NCBI GenBank assembly: GCA_964036045.1
Contig: OZ038402.1
Span: 8,572,971-8,636,970, forward strand
Length of the DNA stretch: 64,000 nt
Direction: 5' to 3'
From: Eutreptiella sp. 'Long Island Sound 2002'
Taxonomy: Eukaryota > Euglenozoa > Euglenophyceae > Eutreptiales > Eutreptiaceae
The translations under genes were made by a program, and so were the position numbers. Position 1 is the stretch's first letter. The number at the start of each line of letters is the position of its first letter. The notes under the pieces are model-generated. The model did not search any database and was not told the origin of the DNA. It saw nothing but the letters and a program-made list of their open reading frames with translations. Of this stretch, positions 62,476 to 64,000 are shown in pieces.

Positions 62476-62956
62476 AGGTTTGTTTATCCTCCAAGAGGAA
62501 AAACAAACCCCAGAGGTAGCCTTCTCCTAGGTGTCCGGTGGGGAGCACCAATACTACCCTCAGGCAAAAACCTGCTTTGCCACTCTGGGAAAATAAAGAG
62601 AAAAAGGCCTTGGGTGGCCTGCCCCGTTTGTTTCAAAAACCTTAAAAAGTTTTCAGTTTCCCGAAAACCTCCATGCTTTCAAAAACCAAACAACAGGACA
62701 GGCACGCACACAGCACTGCAACTCAGCATCAAATCCACGTTGCTGTGTCAGTTCGTGCCTTACCCAGGCACCGTGCACTGTACTGTACAAGTGCGGGTGC
62801 GTGTGCCAGGGGCTGATCTGCCCCCTATATACATGGGTTTTCAGACCCACATATATACCCGGTTGGTGGAGCCTGACAAGACTGGGCTCTCACCACGGCA
62901 GGTCTGACAAGACTGGACTTGCCCACAGGTGTTCCAACAAGCGGAATATTAAATTA

Positions 62957-63877
62957 TCACCGTCTCCAACGGCGGCTGCCACTGCCAGGCGTCTGCGTCC
63001 CACTGTCTTGGTTGGTCGCTCTGCTGGTCGTGGCGGTCTTTTTCGGCGTCTGGAAGCCCTCCACGACTTCCACCTTCTTCTTCGCTTCGCCCGTAGCGGA
63101 CTTCGTCTTGGACGTCTTCTCCAGGCGACGGACTCGCTCTTGCAGACTCTCCTGCTCCGACTTCAGGGTCCGGATCTCCGCTGCTGCATTCCTTGCCCAC
63201 GCTGCCATCTCCACGGCCCAGGCCTTCAACTCCACCGTCTCGGTTGGTAGGATGGCGATCTCCGAGCTTAACCGGCTGGGACTGGGGTTGCGGGGATTTC
63301 CGGTGAACGCTCCTCCACGTTGGGGTACTGGTCGGTACTCCGGCGCTTTCTGGGGCACTGGTTGGCGCTCCCTTGACGCTTGACCACGGTCTGCGTGACC
63401 ACGGCTTGGACCTTGTATTCGGTGGAGCGCTGATTGGCACTCCGGCGTTCTCCAGGACGCTGGTTGGCGATCCCACGCTGCTTGACGATGGTCCGGCTTG
63501 CGGAAGAGCTCTCTTTCGACGGCTGGTTGGCCGTCACGGTAATCCGGATTGCGGCTGGTACTGCCGCTCTTGGGACGGCCGATGCTGCCGCCGTGCTGGT
63601 TCCCACGGCCATAGGGTTGACGGCTGGAAGGGCCATACCTCTGTTGCTCGAACGCGGGACTGCGGCTCGAACGGGGCCTTGGACTGGGACTCCAGTCTGA
63701 CGCGTCGCTCATGCTGTCCAGGTTGTAGCCGCCATTTTGCGGTCCCCACGTCCTGACGCCGCTGCTGTCGCTGCTGCTCATCCGGGACGCTGCGGAGGCA
63801 CTTGGTGCCTCTCCTCTGGCCGCTTGCTGCGGCTGACGGCCACGTTGCGGTGCTGACTGGCGCTGCGCCCAGCGCAT
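62957..63877 (-). CDS. El-6 Gag-like protein
   Basis: The start is taken at the ATG at 63877; the frame is open slightly further up without another ATG. The product is about 306 residues, mostly Arg/Ser/Pro/Gln-rich and low in complexity, with repeated QRG, RQP and PEYR-type motifs. Near the C-terminus lies a likely coiled coil (AEIRTLKSEQESLQERVRRLEK), then a basic Lys/Thr-rich tail. No capsid domain, zinc knuckle or enzyme motif is recognisable. Position between the LTRs suggests a Gag-type structural or RNA-binding protein; a captured host fragment is the alternative. It ends at TGA (62959-62957). Confidence 0.5.
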   Translation of the reverse strand: MRWAQRQSAPQRGRQPQQAARGEAPSASAASRMSSSDSSGVRTWGPQNGGYNLDSMSDASDWSPSPRPRSSRSPAFEQQRYGPSSRQPYGRGNQHGGSIGRPKSGSTSRNPDYRDGQPAVERELFRKPDHRQAAWDRQPASWRTPECQSALHRIQGPSRGHADRGQASRERQPVPQKAPEYRPVPQRGGAFTGNPRNPSPSRLSSEIAILPTETVELKAWAVEMAAWARNAAAEIRTLKSEQESLQERVRRLEKTSKTKSATGEAKKKVEVVEGFQTPKKTATTSRATNQDSGTQTPGSGSRRWRR

Positions 63878-63953
63878 TCTGGCTTCAGCGCGTGTTGGCT
63901 CCGCTCCTTGGGGCTGCAATGCGCTGCGGCCGGCGGCTGTCCCTGTTCAGGGT

Positions 63954-64000
63954 TGTTAGAACAGTTTTGAAGCGTTTTCGTGACCCTCCTGCAAAGCACC
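63954..64000 (-). mobile_element. El-6 5' LTR, 3' end (truncated by the window)
   Basis: The sequence is the reverse complement of the left palindrome arm near its centre (about 62077-62115), plus eight further bases ending in TAACA on the minus strand. This gives the true LTR end and an LTR length of about 366 bp. Confidence 0.8.

Larger units (their letters stand above)
61758..64000 (-). mobile_element. El-6: small LTR element with gag-like ORF and an extra inverted LTR (runs off the window)
   Basis: Read on the minus strand, an LTR end (63954-64000), an internal region of about 1.5 kb with one gag-like frame, a PPT and a second LTR (62462 down to 62115) form a short element without pol. 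Beyond the second LTR an inverted LTR copy (61758-62115) reaches the junction with El-4. Small LTR elements coding only for Gag (TR-GAG type) are known from plants. The outer TSD lies outside the window and cannot be checked. Confidence 0.7.

Overview
This is eukaryotic, non-coding-rich DNA dominated by Ty3/gypsy-type (Metaviridae) LTR retrotransposons. I see no bacterial operons, rRNA or CRISPR, and only one candidate host gene. The species cannot be read from the sequence. Chromodomain gypsy elements, initiator-Met-type primer sites and a moderate base composition fit a protist or algal genome, but that is inference.

Layout, rebuilt from LTR pairs, target-site duplications (TSDs), polypurine tracts (PPTs) and broken reading frames. 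I use El-1 to El-8 as working names. El-7 (1-3986, +) is the 3' end of an element of the El-5 family. A 198-bp tandem repeat follows (about 3990-4590), then a mostly empty stretch with a CTG repeat and a possible TIR-like gene (6547-7266), a tRNA-like sequence (7433-7507, -) and an inverted El-5-family fragment El-8 (about 8890-9475). From about 12.7 kb to the right end the window is a set of nested insertions. The oldest member is El-4 (-). Its chromodomain is split by El-1 (12886-47280, -, TSD ATAGC), its RNase H by El-5 (49136-60113, +, TSD GCTCC), and its pol upstream of RT by El-6 (from 61758). El-1 is itself split in its primer-binding site by El-2 (22661-39832, -, 2.95-kb LTRs, TSD CTAC) and in its 5' LTR by the non-coding El-3 (39932-46888, TSD CTGAT).

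The three elements with a visible gag-pol junction (El-1, El-2, El-5) place gag and pol in the same frame, separated by a single in-frame UAG. This suggests stop-codon readthrough, or UAG used as a sense codon. All three also carry, between protease and reverse transcriptase, a domain resembling the Dam-like N6-adenine methyltransferase domain known from phages and DIRS retrotransposons. The NPPF motif is kept in El-1 and El-5 and lost in El-2. These two shared features are the best candidates for something undescribed here.

Other notable structures are a 705-bp palindrome made of two tail-to-tail El-6 LTRs, the non-TG..CA LTR ends of the El-5 family, and conserved hairpins in that family's long 3' UTR, one with compensatory changes. 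By eye the LTR pairs differ at about 1% of positions or a little more, so most insertions look recent, though several reading frames already carry lesions.
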